Shown: positions 21,444 to 32,420, numbered from the stretch's first letter. The stretch: 64,000 nucleotides of DNA from Ypsolopha sequella (GCA_934047225.1 CAKOHE010000074.1:62001-126000), one strand, 5' to 3'. Notes: generated by a model from the letters alone, not told the origin. Translations and numbers: made by a program.

Positions 21444-22381
21444 TAAATGTTATTTTAGGTGTCAAAATGTTAATATTATTTATTTTGCAGTTACACCTAA
21501 CTTACTTCTTTCTCTGGAACAGCATATCTAAACAGCTTTTTTGTTGCTATGGAACTAAATGCTGTTTCTTTAAAATGTCTATCACATAACATTTTGTGTG
21601 TTGAAATGTTTGCGATGACCATGCATCTTCAGGAAAGCAATACTTTGCCCATAATTCACAACTGAAAATAAATATAGGTGAAATATAAAAATATGTGTAA
21701 ATATATGAATGAATGTTATGGGTTAGGGTGTAGATAATGGGGCACTATGGTATTAGGGTGCAAGTAAAAGGGTGCAGAGAAAAAGGCCACGTTGTTGGGA
21801 AGCTTGCAAAATACTTGAAAAACTCTCGCAGGTTCCATAAGAAAGTAAACTTACCGAATCGTTTTTGTTGTACCTGGACAAGGAAATCGGTACAATTTCA
21901 ATCCGGGATCGGTGGCCAGTGTACGCCCGCACTTTGAACATTTTCTTTTTTCTTCTTTCATCTTGATTAAATTGTTGAAAACTTTAAAGAACTCAAATTG
22001 AAAGAAAAACTTTTTGATATTAATCGTTTCTTTTCGTATGGTATTTCTTTTTTTTTTGTTTTAAACAGCGCTGGAAACCAGTCCTTCGGGGCCAAACGAC
22101 ACAAAAATATATAATAATAATATATATTATATTATAATTGGCATAAAATATTATTATTAAAATGAGTATAATAAATAAAAATAATCTAAACTAAAATATT
22201 TTTATCAGGTTAGTTGAGTGTTACCATCAAATTGTGAAATGTACAAAAAGTGGAAACATTCTGGTTTGCCCCCGCCACCTGATTGGTTGATAGCTTTGTC
22301 GCCTCTAGTTCTTGGACAGTTGACTAGGGCTGCTTATCGCTGTACCTCACCGTGTTTTCCTTCACATTCAGCAAGCAGTAA

Positions 22382-22549
22382 GGTTGCGTTCCTAAACGCC
22401 CGGGTGAACTCGTAAAATTTAACTGTCAAAGTGAGTTTTACATTTCTGACAAGGTTTATTGAACGACTTCGAGCTGTACGTTTTCACTCGGGTGGTTGTG
22501 GAACGGGTGAAAGTTAATTTTTACCTCGACGGCGTTTAGGAACGCTACC
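22382..22549. mobile_element. Miniature inverted-repeat element, copy 2
   Basis: Ends GGTTGCGTTCCTAAACGCC and GGCGTTTAGGAACGCTACC, with the same termini as 21291-21443 but a diverged interior. No coding capacity. Confidence 0.8.
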
Positions 22550-22774
22550 TTAGTTAGTGTGCAAATACTGCACACATAAGTTTCAAATAACTCATTAGTG
22601 CACTCTCAACCGGCAAGATTCTTACGCAGGTCTTAAGATTGAGAGGCCAGCGTTCTTGAGTATAGTACCTGGGTGGCCGTAGCTCCGTTAGATCAAAATA
22701 CGGACGTAGTAAAATACAAGGAAAACCGTAAAAACTTTAGGAACATATGGAAAACGAAAAAAAGAGAACATGGT

Positions 22775-22846
22775 TTTTACTCCGGCGTGATTCGAACTAG
22801 GGACCTATTGTGCGCCAGGTAAACAGTCTACCAACTGAGCTTGACG
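22775..22846 (-). repeat. tRNA-like sequence, probably a SINE head
   Basis: On the minus strand AGCTCAGTTGGTAGA is a near-consensus pol III A box and TAGTTCGAATCACG a B box, spaced as in tRNAs. The acceptor arms do not pair and the anticodon arm is poor, so it is more likely a tRNA-derived SINE or pseudogene than a working tRNA. Confidence 0.5.
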
Positions 22847-22879
22847 ATTGAGTGTTTTTATCGTTGCCTTTTAAGATTC

Positions 22880-23135
22880 CGTAGTACCAAAAAGGTACAA
22901 AAGGAACCTTTATGGTGAGACTCCGTTGTCTGTCCGTCCGTTAGTATGTCCAAGCATTCACAGTCTCATAACTTTAGCACTGTTAAAGACAGACTTGAAG
23001 CCACGCCCCCTTTATCTGATTGGCCTTCAAGGCAGCTTTATCGGAACGACGCACCCGAGGTTCATGAACGAATTCATCGTGAAATTGTTAGTTAAAAATA
23101 TTATAAATAAAGACGATATTTTTGATGGACATAGA
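22880..23135 (+). repeat. Dispersed repeat beginning near ATTCCGTAGTACC
   Basis: It begins with the wording TCCGTAGTACC...GGTGAGACTCCGTTGTC...GTCCGTCCG, shared with 55146-55330 and 62705-63235. This is the start of a repeat that is very common in lepidopteran DNA. The rest of this copy is diverged. Confidence 0.55.
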
Positions 23136-23765
23136 TAAATATTTTGTGAAACTGAACAGAGTTAGACATTGGGACACTCGTGCAAAGTTATTACGAAACT
23201 CACTTCGTTCGTTTTGCAAGCAAGCACTCCTGCCCCAATGTCTCAAATTATGTTACAGATGCACAAAATAAATAACTTACAAATACCCTGCAAAAATCTT
23301 ACCCTTGCATGCTGTAAGACTAAGGTCTTTAAGTAATCTCACAGATGCCTCTGTAAGTTTCTTATTTTATTTTCTCTGTAGTTAGTATTTATAATTTAGT
23401 ACTATTTATGTTATTTAAGTTTCTTGTTTACCAATGACGTGAAGATCTTTAATTTCATTCACTAACACCAAAATAAAAAAAAATACCTACACGATTTTTA
23501 AAAACTTACAGGAAACAAAACACTAGCACAGTTTTTACACTGTGACACCAGCATGAATGCCACAGATTAAGAAAAAAAAAACAGATCTCGAAATTTTTTT
23601 CGCTGTCCAGAATACCGATTTCCTTTCAGCATTCGGTTGAGTGTGTGTTGTGTACCTACACAACGTGTCTGTGGAAGTAGGAGGGTTAATCAGATTCAAA
23701 ACCAACAACTGTCTATTCATCATACTTAGTCATTCTTCGTTGTAAATCGAGCGTGAAAACCAAAG
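23136..23765. other. Intergenic stretch without recognised genes
   Basis: AT-rich; short reading frames only. Nothing recognised. Confidence 0.4.
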
Positions 23766-23769
23766 ATAA

Positions 23770-24015
23770 TTGTACTAGCCTTTCGCCCGCGGTTCCGCCC
23801 GCGTTTATTCGATCTTTGCCTTGTTTTCGGCTTGCGGTTATTATATCAACACCCCTTAGAGCCTATATGTTGATCAGGGTCACTACGATGATAATAAAGA
23901 AAACTGCATCAAAATCCGTTGAATGGTTCTCGAGTTAAAACGGAACATATGTACATACAGAGAGATAGACAAAAATTCAAAAATTTTAGTTTTGGCCTCA
24001 GTAAATTCCCATTCG
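23770..24015 (+). repeat. Dispersed repeat of the 'CGCCCGCGGTTCCGCCCGCG' type
   Basis: It opens with TTTCGCCCGCGGTTCCGCCC and continues with wording such as AAATCCGTTGAATGGTTCTC and ACATACAGAGAGATAGAC. This is a non-coding repeat seen in many insects. A related opening (CACGCCCGCGACTTCGCC) occurs at 35887. Confidence 0.55.
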
Positions 24016-24126
24016 AAAAAATATTCAATATACAGATATGACTTAATAAGTCTATGTAATTTACTCTTATGTTTGATTTCGTGACATTTACACGCTCCTC
24101 TTTATTTATTTTTCTATGTTTTCTTT

Positions 24127-24262
24127 TTCACCCAAAGGTTGCCTGGAAGATATTGCTATTAGCAATAAGTGACGCCTTTGTACACTGTAAATTTTTTTTA
24201 TGTTTTTTTTTTCATGTTTTTGTGTAAATGTACATTAAGTGTAATAAATAAAAATAAATAAG
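24127..24262 (+). mobile_element. 3' end of a lepidopteran-type LINE
   Basis: The words GGTTGCCTGGAAGATATTGC and TAGCAATAAG, followed by a T-rich stretch and AATAAATAAA, match a LINE 3' terminus that I recall from moth transcripts. No RT is nearby. Confidence 0.45.
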
Positions 24263-24780
24263 ACTTTTGTACTACTTTATTATTAGTACAGTTACTCGTA
24301 TAGATAGACGTCGATACTGAAAACACATGAAAGGGCTATAATCTTCGCTAAGACAACAAGACAAGCGATTGTTCTGGTGGATACACAGAGAGGATTTCAG
24401 GATTTTCAGCTAAATAATTAAGTAGAAAGCAGCTGCTCCACTGTTGTCTACTAATGGATCTTTCTTTAGATATTTCCTCGGCATCTGTTCTCACGAAGAT
24501 ACGAACTATTTATTCTCTTTAATAAGGTTTCTCCATACTTTTGTACTGGATTGCGCATTAAAAAACTATTATTGCTAAGTACCAGAATGTAGTCCAGAAT
24601 GCGTGTACGCATTTCTGTTAGCCAAAGATTCCATCTATGCATCTTTGTTATGATTTATTATATACCCAAAAATCACATTTCACTACATCTACTGATTATG
24701 GGATATAAGAATATTATTCAATATTATTACCTATTAAGTTATTCTTATTTTTTTAAGCGGAAGTCCATGGTGTGTATGTA

Positions 24781-25181
24781 ATAGTAGTTTATGCTACAAG
24801 GGCGCAAAGGAATAAATTACGAGGACGATTTAAAACACGAGCGTAGCGAGTGTTTTAAACGTAACCGAGTAATTTATTGCTTTTACGCCCGTGTATCATA
24901 CTACGTTTTTCAATGCATAGTGTGAGGAAATGAAAACAAATATAATCTTGTGAACTTTAAATTATGACTGGCTCAAAAGGATTGTATCCAGAGCCGTTAA
25001 AAAGTGGGAAAAAAAGTATAACATCTATGGTACACAGGAAAGGCTGCAGGTGAGCCAACCATTTCAAACAAATTAAAAAAAATAATAATAATAAAGCTCT
25101 CGGGCAAAATAATCGACTTTCTGTTCGGTTTTGATGCATAAAAAGTGGGCCTTTACGAGCACATGCATTGAAAAATATTTT
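24781..25181 (-). repeat. Dispersed 400-bp repeat with internal palindrome, copy 2
   Basis: Opposite-strand copy of 949-1352, containing the same CGAGCGTAGCGAG core palindrome. About 23 kb separates the two. Confidence 0.6.
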
Positions 25182-26195
25182 TAGTAGTGTCCCCTCGACC
25201 ACGAATAAATGTAACAGCGACGAAAAGGACGAACCATATTTACCTGAAAAATAAAATTTAACTTGATGTTAGCAATAATTTTTGGACTGGAAACAGGTAC
25301 GTAACAATAATAACCTATTGCGTGAGCGTGAATAAAGCAATGTATGAACCTACACATAACTAGGTCGTGTTTTAATAACCTCTGTAATTGCCAGTTTCAT
25401 AAACTAAAATGGTAAAATAGGGATGATTTTTTTTTCTCGTCTATCCCCTAGTGTGGGGTGTCGTTGAATAGAAGAGGTGTGAGAAGAGCATTTTTCGATC
25501 CAGGGTTCCATTTGCGAAATATTAAGCTTAAAAGTGATAATTTTTGTTAGAGTCAACTGACCCCTCCCCCTGCCAGCGAAACAGTTGTATTTGGAGACGT
25601 GAAAAAATCACGGCAGTAGTATATATAACAAAATTAAAAGGAAAACTATCACAGCTAAGTAGGCTCTTCAAGTTAACGAGTACAGGTCGGGCCAAACTTT
25701 TAGTCCCCTCTAAACACGGGGCGATTCGCATCAGCAGGAACAAAATGGCTAACTAGAAGTTTGGCGCGATCTGTATTAGTCGACAAGCTTATAAAATATG
25801 CTTGGAGAAGAAATCCGCATTTGTGCAGGGCAACTACGGGACCCTATTCTTCTTCAACATTGTTCTATATAGTTTGTGTTCTGTTTACGTAAATCGGTGG
25901 ATTAAACTCCCCTTCTCTTGCTTAGTATTCACCCAAGTGCCAGAATATCTCCTCAAACTGTTCAACGGTCCGGAGACGAAATCTAGTTAACTAAGGAACC
26001 CAAAATGAATAATTGAACCAGTGCGCTCTAATTGGCAAGTGATCCCTGAAAATTAACTCTGACGTAATACCTATATAGACAGCCACCCATTCGGTTGTAG
26101 TACCACTGAAAAGAAAATGATTTCGAGCAATTCGGGTAAAACAACAGTATTTTGTTTAATTTTTCTTTATTTAAGGAAAACTTACAGCTATAATA
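25182..26195. other. Intergenic stretch without recognised genes
   Basis: Several 60-70-codon frames occur on both strands, but none shows a domain or a splice context that I trust. No repeat was matched inside the window. Confidence 0.35.

Positions 26196-26233
<38 letters not shown>
26196..26233. repeat. (TA)n microsatellite
   Basis: About 19 TA units. It directly abuts the end of the hairpin element that starts at 26232. Similar runs lie at 26310-26350, 27530-27552 and 33193-33216. Confidence 0.9.
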
Positions 26234-26240
<7 letters not shown>

Positions 26241-26306
26241 ACAGAAAGGTGTAACCATATTTGAAGAGCTTATTCAGTCAATGGTTTAGAACAACTTTTA
26301 CTACGG

Positions 26307-26352
<46 letters not shown>

Positions 26353-27531
26353 CAGGGTGGAAAAAATTTAAGGGCCCTGGAGGGGAACTACCTTAAATCC
26401 TTTAGTTAGGTCATTTTACTGAAAGGAAACATTCCTTTGTTTTTTAAAAGAAACAAAACTGCATTCAAAGATATTCTGAAATTCACTTGTCTCACCCAGG
26501 AATCAAACCAATTAAAAATTTAAAAAATAAACCCGCGCTATTTTATCATACGAATCGGTAGGATTATTGTTCAGAATAAAATTTGTATAATAAACATTTG
26601 GTCTTACACTCATCTGTTGTACGAGATACTCATGAAATGAAATATTTATTACAAGTTCTTTGATAACAATGCCTAGTACTGTTCACTTGTAACAAGTAAA
26701 TGACACGTTATAATTTTCTTATCTCTCTTACATCCAAAGACATCGTATGAAGTAAAAGCTTGCTAATGTTATTTATCTTAAGTACCTTGTTGAAGACTTC
26801 AATAAGAAAATCGTTAAATGGTAATAAGAAATGTATGCAGAGCACAATTACTTCTTGCACTAGGCGTACTGACGAAAAGTTTAAAAAAGGAACGTATTTT
26901 TTTTTCAAATTTGAAGTTCGAACCATAAATTTCGTTGGAAATTCAAATTTTGTTTTGTTTTGCTTTCATTCCGTGCTGTCATTGTGTAATAATGGCGTAT
27001 AATTATTACTTTACAAGTGAACAGTATTAGGTATTGTTAATAAAAAACTTGTAATAAATATTCAATTTCATGGGTATCTCGTACAACATATGAGTGTAAG
27101 GCTAAATGTTTATTAGGCAAATTTAATCCTGAACAATAATCCTACCGATTCGTATAATAAAATAGCGAGGGTTTATTTTTTTAATTTTTAGTTGGTTCAG
27201 TTCCCGGGTGAGACAAGCAAATTTTAGAAGATCTTTGAATGCAGTTTTGTTTCTTTTAAAAAATAAAGGAATGTTTCCTTTCAATAAAATGAGCTAACTA
27301 AAGGATTTAAGGTAGTTCCCCTCCAGGGCCCTTTCATTTTTTCCACCCTGTATATATATCGAAAAAAAAATTACTCTCTTCATAGGAAAATGCAATGCCG
27401 GGCGGCTGAAATGTATGGAAGGGCAGATTTTTTTTTGAGATTTCAGGGTTGGCTTTATAGTAAAAGTTGTTCTATCCCATTGACTGAATAAGCTCTTCAA
27501 ATATGGTTACACCTTTATGTTACACCTTGTA
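26232..27531. mobile_element. Fold-back element interrupted by the 1-kb fold-back
   Basis: The left arm at 26232-26305 (GGTGTAACCATATTTGAAGA...) is mirrored at about 27460-27531. The words TTATTCAGTCAATGG and AACAACTTTTACTA occur in both arms. The element with CAGGGTGG ends (26353-27350) sits between the arms, so the original element was probably about 300 bp and TA-flanked. No coding sequence. Confidence 0.75.
26353..27350 (-). mobile_element. 1-kb fold-back element with CAGGGTGGAAAAA ends, copy 1
   Basis: The ends CAGGGTGGAAAAAATTTAAG and CTTTCATTTTTTCCACCCTG bound arms of roughly 350 bp that are inverted copies of each other. The centre is about 280 bp. A second copy lies in opposite orientation at 29353-30394. 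The centre carries a 70-odd codon frame (minus strand, 26708-26926) that is also open in copy 2. Such length with TA-rich flanks fits a Tc1/mariner-type or unclassified fold-back. Nested inside an older hairpin. Confidence 0.85.
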
Positions 27532-27562
27532 TATATATATATATATATATACATCAATATAT

Positions 27563-27704
27563 GTCACCGGAAAATAATAAGAATCGTCAGTTAATCAATT
27601 CACTAGGTTAGGTTAGTTTATAAATTACCGTGAAAAAACCTGCCGTGAAATTATAAACTACCTAGTTAATTGAGCAACTTACGATTCTTATTATTTTCCG
27701 GTGA
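27563..27704. mobile_element. 142-bp hairpin element
   Basis: GTCACCGGAAAATAATAAGA at the left is mirrored by TCTTATTATTTTCCGGTGAC at the right, both flanked by ATAT runs. The inner arms also match partly (TTATAAATTACCG / TTATAAACTACC). It lies immediately beside the previous fold-back. Confidence 0.85.
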
Positions 27705-28880
27705 CATATATTTATATATAGTTAATATAGTTATATATACAAAACATACAAACTTACTAATAGAAAAGCCAATTACAAGTTTTCACACATGGGTTCAAAT
27801 TTGGAAACATAAGGTACAAAAAAAGAAAACAGTTACGAGTACAATACAGATAGTCACAGTTTTGCAGTAATAAAGAGGTGAAGAAAGATGAACGTAAATA
27901 ACAACGTAAAAATTTAACCCAAAAACAATGCAGCAAGACATATTTGAAATTTGAGACCAATATAGAATAGAATCTTACAATCTATTTGACAGAATCACAA
28001 AACTTTGTAGTTATACATTTATAAATACTATTAACACTATTACAAAATAACTCGATGTATTATGAACATATATTTCTACATACCTCTATGTAGGATCAGG
28101 AAAATAGATAAGTAACCAGACCCAAACACTTTGATCGTAATACCCACTGACGTGTGTATGTGTAGGGTTATTATCCGCCCGGATTTGTTCGGGCATGTCC
28201 GTACCCTCGGCCTTCCTCCGTCCGGACTTTGTCCGGCTTTTAAATGTGTCCAGATTTTTGTTTTAGATAAAATATTTTTTTTTCGCTTTTCATTAAATAA
28301 AAGTAAAACATACTAGTCCACGCAATATGTTTTGCGAAAAAAAGTTTTTATGTGGGACACTGCCCACTCTGGCCAGTTATAATTTATTTTAAAATACAAT
28401 TATTTAAAAGTAAATGTACGAACGTTCCAACTTAAAAATTTCACTACAATTTTTTTACGAGCGAAATTGAACTATCGTGTCTCATTAAAAAATGGATCTG
28501 TCCATCCAGTCGGGAACATTTTCGCGCAACGATTTTGTATGCTTTCAAATGTCGCCAAAAGCCGGATGAATCGTATAATAGACTTCAAATGACATTTATG
28601 GATAAAATCCCTTCTAAGGTAACCGTGTAAGGTAACTGCGAATTTAATTGTTAGTTAAACCATAAAAAACAATTTCATTTTAGGAAATTGTTCTCTCGTA
28701 TAAGATACAGCATGAAAATATTGTTCCAAGTCAAGCTGTTTCAAGACAAAAATTTTGTAAAATTTTTCATTTAAAATTTTATTGGATATTTATTTGAAAC
28801 CAAAATTGGTTATTTCTTGCACTAAAATACAAGGAAAATATTTCATTTATGGAAAATAATTTATGGAGTTTTTAATCGTT
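27705..28880. other. Intergenic stretch; small palindromic patch at 28150-28250
   Basis: The 28160-28245 part has repeated CCGGA/TCCGG words (GCCCGGATTTGTTCGGGC, GTCCGGACTTTGTCCGG), which suggests a decayed inverted-repeat element. Otherwise nothing recognised. Confidence 0.35.
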
Positions 28881-29065
28881 CATCGCGTCCATGTGAAAAG
28901 TATTATTTTCCCCCATTTTGCGCTATCCGGAGACCTAGCGACGTCGTATGCATTGCGCGCTGATATGAACGTTATTTCAATATAGTTTCTGTCGATATTT
29001 GTACCGACAGAGGTCGACTCAAGGTCGTTGGGGGCTAACACGAACTGCCAATTTCCTCCTTCGTG
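28880..29065. repeat. Dispersed repeat with GCATTGCGCGCTGATATGAA, copy 1
   Basis: The run GCATTGCGCGCTGATATGAA, followed by CGTTATTTCAAT, recurs at 50821-50852 with similar flanks (ATTATTTTCCCCCATTTTGCGC against ATAATTTTCTCCTATTTCGC). Non-coding dispersed repeat. Confidence 0.6.
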
Positions 29066-29352
29066 CAAAAAATATACTTTAGGTAAGTATAACGTCATTC
29101 ATTATCGTTCATTATAATATGTCTCTTTTCGCCGTATGTCTCGGTATTATGAAGTATGTAGGTGTGATGTGATATGTGTGATCTTCAAAGAAGATGGTTT
29201 GGTGTGGCGTTGTTCCTAAATTTATAGAAGTAGACTTCCGTTTGACTGTCTGTGCGATGCTCCAGTTTGTGTTGGGACTTGGGACAATCATCTTGACAAG
29301 TTCCAAATTCCCCAAAGCTTTTATTATTAACTAAAAGTTGTACGACTATATA

Positions 29353-30394
29353 CAGGGTGGAAAAAATGAAAGGGCCCTGGAGGGGAACTACCTTAAATCC
29401 TTTAGTTAGCTCATTTTACTGAAAGGAAACATTCCTTTATTTTTTAAAAGAAACAAAACTGCATTCAAAGATCTTCTAAAATTTGCTTGTCTCACCCGGG
29501 AACTGAACCAATTAAAAATTTAAAAAATAAACCCTCGCTATTTTATTATACGAATCGGTAGAATTATTGTTCAGAATAAAATTTGTCTAATAAACATTTG
29601 GTCTTACACTCATCTGTTGTACGAGATACCCATGAAATTGAATATTTATTACAAGTTCATTATTAACAAAACCTAGTACTGTTCACTTGTAAAGTAATAA
29701 TTATACGCCATTATTACACAATGACAGCACGGAATGAAAGCAAAACAAAACAAAATTTGAATTTCGAACGAATACTTTTATCGATTTTAAAAATGTTGAA
29801 AGTTATGGTTCGAACTTCAAATGTGTTGCTCTGCGTTGCAAAAAAAATACGTTCCTTTTTTAAACTTTTCGTCAGTACGCCTAGTGCAAGAAGTAATTGT
29901 GCTCTGCGTACATTTATTATTACCATTTAACGATTTTCTTATTGAAGTATTCAACAAGGTACTTAAGATAAATAACATTAGCAAGCTTGTACTTCATACG
30001 ATGTCTTTGGATGTAAGCGAGATAAGAAAATTATAACGTGTCATTTACTTGTTACAAGTGAACAGTACTAGGTAGGTATTGTTAACAAAGAACTTGTAAT
30101 AAATATTTAATTTCATGAGTATCTCGTACAACAGATGAGTGTAAGACCAAATGTTTATAAGACAAATTTTATTCTGAACAATAATCCTACCGATTCGTAT
30201 GATAAAATAGCGAGGTTTTTTTTTTAAATTTTTAGTTGGTTCGATTCCCGGGTGAGACAAGCGAATTTCAGAATATCTTTGAATGCAGTTTTGTTTCTTT
30301 TAAAAAATAAAGGAATGTTTCCTTTCAGTAAAATGAGCTAACTAAAGGATTTAAGGTAGTTCCCCTCCAGGGCCCTTAAATTTTTTCCACCCTG
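29353..30394 (+). mobile_element. 1-kb fold-back element with CAGGGTGGAAAAA ends, copy 2
   Basis: Full-length opposite-orientation partner of 26353-27350 (1042 bp), with the same termini and arms and a TATA-like flank on both sides. The right arm contains GGTTCGATTCCCGGG at 30238-30252, a canonical pol III B-box word; the left arm has the mirrored, slightly altered version. The central reading frame (29821-30036) ends in SLDVSEIRKL, as in copy 1. Confidence 0.87.
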
Positions 30395-31130
30395 TATAAA
30401 TAACAAATGTACGCTGTTATCCTAGATAGGATTTTACGCCTGTAGAAAGGAATAACAGCCCCGTTTCCTTGGAGGACAGAATGGGGTAAAAAAACATAAG
30501 TACTTAGTTAATAGGCTTAACAACATTAACTAGTTATAGGTAAAAGAGAGAGAAAAAGCTATGTAAATAAAGGTATAATTTAAGATTTTAAGTATGTATA
30601 TATATATAATATATATATATATATATGTGTGTGTGTATATGTGTATGTGTTATGTGTATGTGTGCGTAGGAGAGAGATAGAAGATGGGTGCATGTGTGGC
30701 ATGCATTCGAGATTGTATGGGTTTGAAACATAGGTTTAGGAGGTTGTCTGTTTATTAAAATATCCACATATCATGACCGAAATCGTGAATGGTACAGTCA
30801 CGGAATCAATGCTTACTTATGTTATTTGTTATTACGTGAGCACCTCCAACACAAAACAAATTCTTCCCTTACACTACGTTTTTTCCCTAGAACAACCTGC
30901 ACACATTCCTGACTAATCCCCCTAATCATCCTGATTAGCAGGGCGAGGAGGGAGCAAGCGCGGCGGCACTAGCTGCGGCGACACACGAAACCAGAGCTCG
31001 ATAGACGGCTTACGGCGAAGTGTGTGTCATTCACATTACAATTACAATAAAACATTAGAAAACATAAAGTATTTTCAATAGTTTTTAACTGTGTACTTTT
31101 TACATTTATCAAAAAAGGCCATTATAATTA
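30395..31130. other. Intergenic stretch with a TA/TG microsatellite (30597-30662)
   Basis: A mixed (TA)n/(TG)n run at 30597-30662, and a GC-richer patch near 30945-31020. No exon recognised. Confidence 0.5.
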
Positions 31131-31640
31131 TTTCTTAATATTTTGTTACAAATGCGGAGAATCGACCCTTAAGGCTTCTCCCTTCACGCCCGCCAACGAT
31201 CGTGAACTGCTGAACTTTGTAACCATTTTATATGCTAAATACAGCATTTTTAATAGAAGAAAAATACATACTAAGATACATGACACGAAGTGTGATTTGA
31301 TTTTTCCTGAATTTTATTCTAATATGTAGAAGTAAACCCTTGTTTCTCGGTTTTTTGACCACATGTAAACAATATTACTGCTGAAGTTTTTTGACCACTT
31401 GTAAACAATATTACTGCTAAAATTTTTGACCACTTGTAAACAATATTACTGCTGAAGTTTTTTGACCACTTGTAAACAATATAACTGCTGAAGTTTTTTG
31501 ACCACTTGTAAACAATATTACTGCTGAAATTTTTTGACCACTTGTAAACAATATTACTGCTGAAGTTTTTTGACCACTTGTAAACAATATTACTGCTGAA
31601 GTTTTTATCTAAACAGTAAAATAAATAATATAAAGTTATA
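31130..31640 (+). repeat. Dispersed repeat family 'TTTGTAACCATTTTATA', copy with expanded minisatellite
   Basis: The words TTTGTTACAAATGCGGAGAA, ACTTTGTAACCATTTTATA and TTTTTCCTGAATTTTATT are shared with 57428-57900 and 60484-60980. In this copy the segment TTTTTTGACCACTTGTAAAC is amplified into a 36-bp tandem array. Confidence 0.7.
31351..31601 (+). repeat. 36-bp minisatellite, seven copies
   Basis: Units start at 31351, 31387, about 31422, 31458, 31494, 31530 and 31566. Each reads TTTTTTGACCACTTGTAAAC, then AATATTACTGCTGAAG. One unit lacks a base. The other family copies in the window have at most one diverged unit. Confidence 0.95.
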
Positions 31641-32006
31641 TGACTTTCCCACTTTTTGGAAATTCATTATATATTATTACATGTTTTGACAGGTATTTTT
31701 GTTGAACCACAACAATCACAAACACAACCACAACATTGGCAACCACACCGCAGCTGCCTGCAGCACAATTTGTGAAAGGAATAGAATGACATGTTTGTAG
31801 ATGTGACTTACTGATTGTCTTGCGAAAATACATTGTGTCCATTGTATAAGTTACTTTATACAAATATACTTGATTGTACACAAAAGCTAGTTGTTATTGA
31901 TTCTAAGTGCACACTCTGTATTGGGGCTTAACTAAGGCCCCTTTATAATTTTTGACCCAAATTGGGTTCAATTCAACTGTTCCCACTATTTAACCACCAA
32001 CATTAT

Positions 32007-32420
32007 TTAAGGTGATATATCGTCCGTGCAAAGGTCCCCGTTTCTCCAGGCGGAAAGTACCGCAGTGCGAGATGGACGGAATCAGGGAAAATTGACAAAA
32101 TGTCGGTTTTAAATTAATACAAAAATAACTAAAATAGCTATAAAAATTTCCTTTTCCAGTAATTTAGGTATTGTTAAAACCCATCTAAATAAATATTTTC
32201 AATGTCTGTATACTATCCCAATCTGTCAGAATATCAAAAAAAGTGTAATTTTTTCAATAATTATTTCTATCGAGTGAAGTTCTTCCAATCGCGTATCTGA
32301 TAGTCCAAGATCTAGAAAAAGGTCCCAAAATTGTTACATTAATTTATTTAACTTGGGACTACCTTTGAACAGCAGATAAATAACTTCAAAAGTGTCGATA
32401 TTGACGATATACCCCCTTAA
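32007..32420 (+). repeat. TTAA-bounded repeat, diverged copy D
   Basis: The internal order is the same as in copies A-C: CGCAGTGCGAGATGGACGG, then TAGGTATTGTTAAAACCC, then CAATAATTATTTCTATCGAG. There are many substitutions. Its ends are convincing inverted repeats: TTAAGGTGATATATCG at 32007 and the complement of TTAAGGGGGTATATCG at 32420. Length 414 bp equals the other copies. It is the oldest copy here. Confidence 0.7.

Larger units (their letters stand above)
18583..21961 (-). pseudogene. P-element-like (THAP-domain) transposase, degenerate and internally deleted
   Basis: Minus-strand exons with consensus splice sites: 21961-21855, 21661-21506, 21221-21087, 20992-20900, 20549-20361 and 19657 to about 18583. 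Exon 1 starts MKEEKRKCSKCGRTL and has KLYRF. Exon 2 holds CELWAKYCFPEDAW and LCDRHF...YAVPEK. Together these give a THAP zinc finger (C-x2-C ... C-x2-H, then AVP). Exon 5 has WSHINDFYEV and KMKVNLAAQVMSHTVAAGM. Exon 6 has LFDAVN and the block QQDPLENTFGCIRGNCG...NPTATQFVGGL, both typical of P/THAP9 transposases. Exon phases 1 to 2 and 5 to 6 join correctly. Most of the catalytic RNase H region is missing between exons 4 and 5, where the phases do not match. Frameshifts: an A run at 21592-21595, near 18975-18985, and in the A8 run at 18893-18901. P-type elements use THAP to bind their ends; this copy cannot make a transposase. Confidence 0.82.

Noticed and set aside
22775..22846. Functional tRNA gene
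   Set aside because: A and B boxes are good, but the acceptor stem does not pair and the anticodon arm is irregular, so I call it a tRNA-like SINE head.
25195..25260. Short minus-strand exon reading MVRPFRRCYIYSWSRGHY after an AG
   Set aside because: Only about 20 codons, no partner exon in phase, and the acceptor is weak.
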